From positions 1 through 7,194 of the forward strand of contig DKLE01000211.1 in NCBI GenBank assembly GCA_002455605.1: a DNA stretch of 7,194 bases. The letters are read 5' to 3'. This document shows positions 6,998 to 7,194 of the stretch, piece by piece. Each line of letters opens with the position of its first letter. The stretch's first letter is position 1. The notes beneath the pieces were generated by a model, which was given only the letters and a program-made list of their open reading frames with translations, was not told the origin of the DNA and searched no databases. Origin of the DNA: Firmicutes bacterium UBA6648 (GTDB lineage: Bacteria > Bacillota > Clostridia > Peptostreptococcales > Anaerovoracaceae). Both the position numbers and the translations under genes were made by a program.

Positions 6998-7194
6998 ATG
7001 ATTCCACTGCTTAAGCTCAAAAATGTTTCAAAAAATTATGCTTCTTTAAAGAGCTTTAGACACTATACCGATTCATCTCAGGATGTATTAAAAAATATTA
7101 ATTTTTCCATTCATTCGGGAGAAAGCATCGGGTTAATCGGAGAAAGCGGCTGCGGAAAGACCACTCTGGCAAAGATTGCAGCAGGTCTTGAGAA
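6998..7194 (+). CDS. nikE: Nickel/peptide-type ABC importer ATPase, NikE-like (5' part only)
   Basis: The first 65 codons of an ATPase gene that runs off the window end. The protein starts MIPLLKLKNVSKNYAS, then has a variable hydrophilic loop (about 17-28), the segment VLKNINFSI (30-38) and Walker A GESGCGKTT (48-56), ending at IAAGLE. Cysteine in the Walker A loop is typical of the DppF/OppF/NikE branch, and LAKIAAGLE parallels LARLLVGLE of E. coli NikE as recalled. Together with the NikD-like protein it would complete the ATPase pair. The signature, Walker B and C-terminal regions lie outside the window, so intactness cannot be judged. The gene starts 23 bases after the nikD-like stop. Confidence 0.82.
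   Translation, partial: MIPLLKLKNVSKNYASLKSFRHYTDSSQDVLKNINFSIHSGESIGLIGESGCGKTTLAKIAAGLE

Noticed and set aside
1..7194. CRISPR arrays, tRNA or rRNA genes, insertion sequences and rho-independent terminators
   Set aside because: I saw no repeat-spacer pattern, no tRNA-like fold, no transposase motifs and no hairpin followed by a T run. Nearly all of the window is accounted for by coding sequence.

Overview
The window holds one tightly packed, plus-strand gene run with no support for any minus-strand gene. In order it encodes a class I SAM-dependent methyltransferase, two half-size ABC transporters (each with a membrane domain and an ATPase domain), and four genes of a nickel/peptide-type ABC importer: permease, permease, ATPase, and the first 65 codons of a second ATPase cut by the window end. 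AT-leaning base composition, strong purine-rich ribosome binding sites (for example AGGAGGAG before the last gene), mixed AGA/CGT/ATA codon use and overlapping genes suggest a low- to mid-GC Bacillota, probably an anaerobic Clostridia member. That assignment is inference from style only.

Layout: 1-113 is a leader with no terminator. It carries a perfect CAGCTG-N6-CAGCTG dyad and may include the tail of an upstream gene. The methyltransferase is at 114-863. The half-transporters are at 869-2614 and 2611-4374, joined by an ATGA stop/start overlap. The importer is nikB-like (4368-5297), nikC-like (5321-6184), nikD-like (6171-6974) and nikE-like (6998 onward). The largest gap between genes is 23 bases, so all seven are probably co-transcribed.

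The half-transporters are not generic drug exporters. By comparison with E. coli sequences recalled from memory, the first resembles CydD and the second resembles CydC, the heterodimer linked to thiol export and haem transport for cytochrome bd assembly. No cydAB genes are present here. Two histidines that line up with the E. coli CydDC haem-site region are retained, and both ATPase sites look intact. The four following genes match the NikBCDE branch of the peptide/nickel importer family better than the oligopeptide branch.

The methyltransferase, CydDC-like pair and Nik-type importer together suggest one system for making or modifying a small ligand and moving it, alone or bound to metal, across the membrane. 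Candidate cargos are a metal chelate, a thiol compound or a tetrapyrrole. The sequence does not identify the cargo or the direction of transport. No substrate-binding protein lies in the window; it would have to be encoded upstream, downstream or elsewhere.
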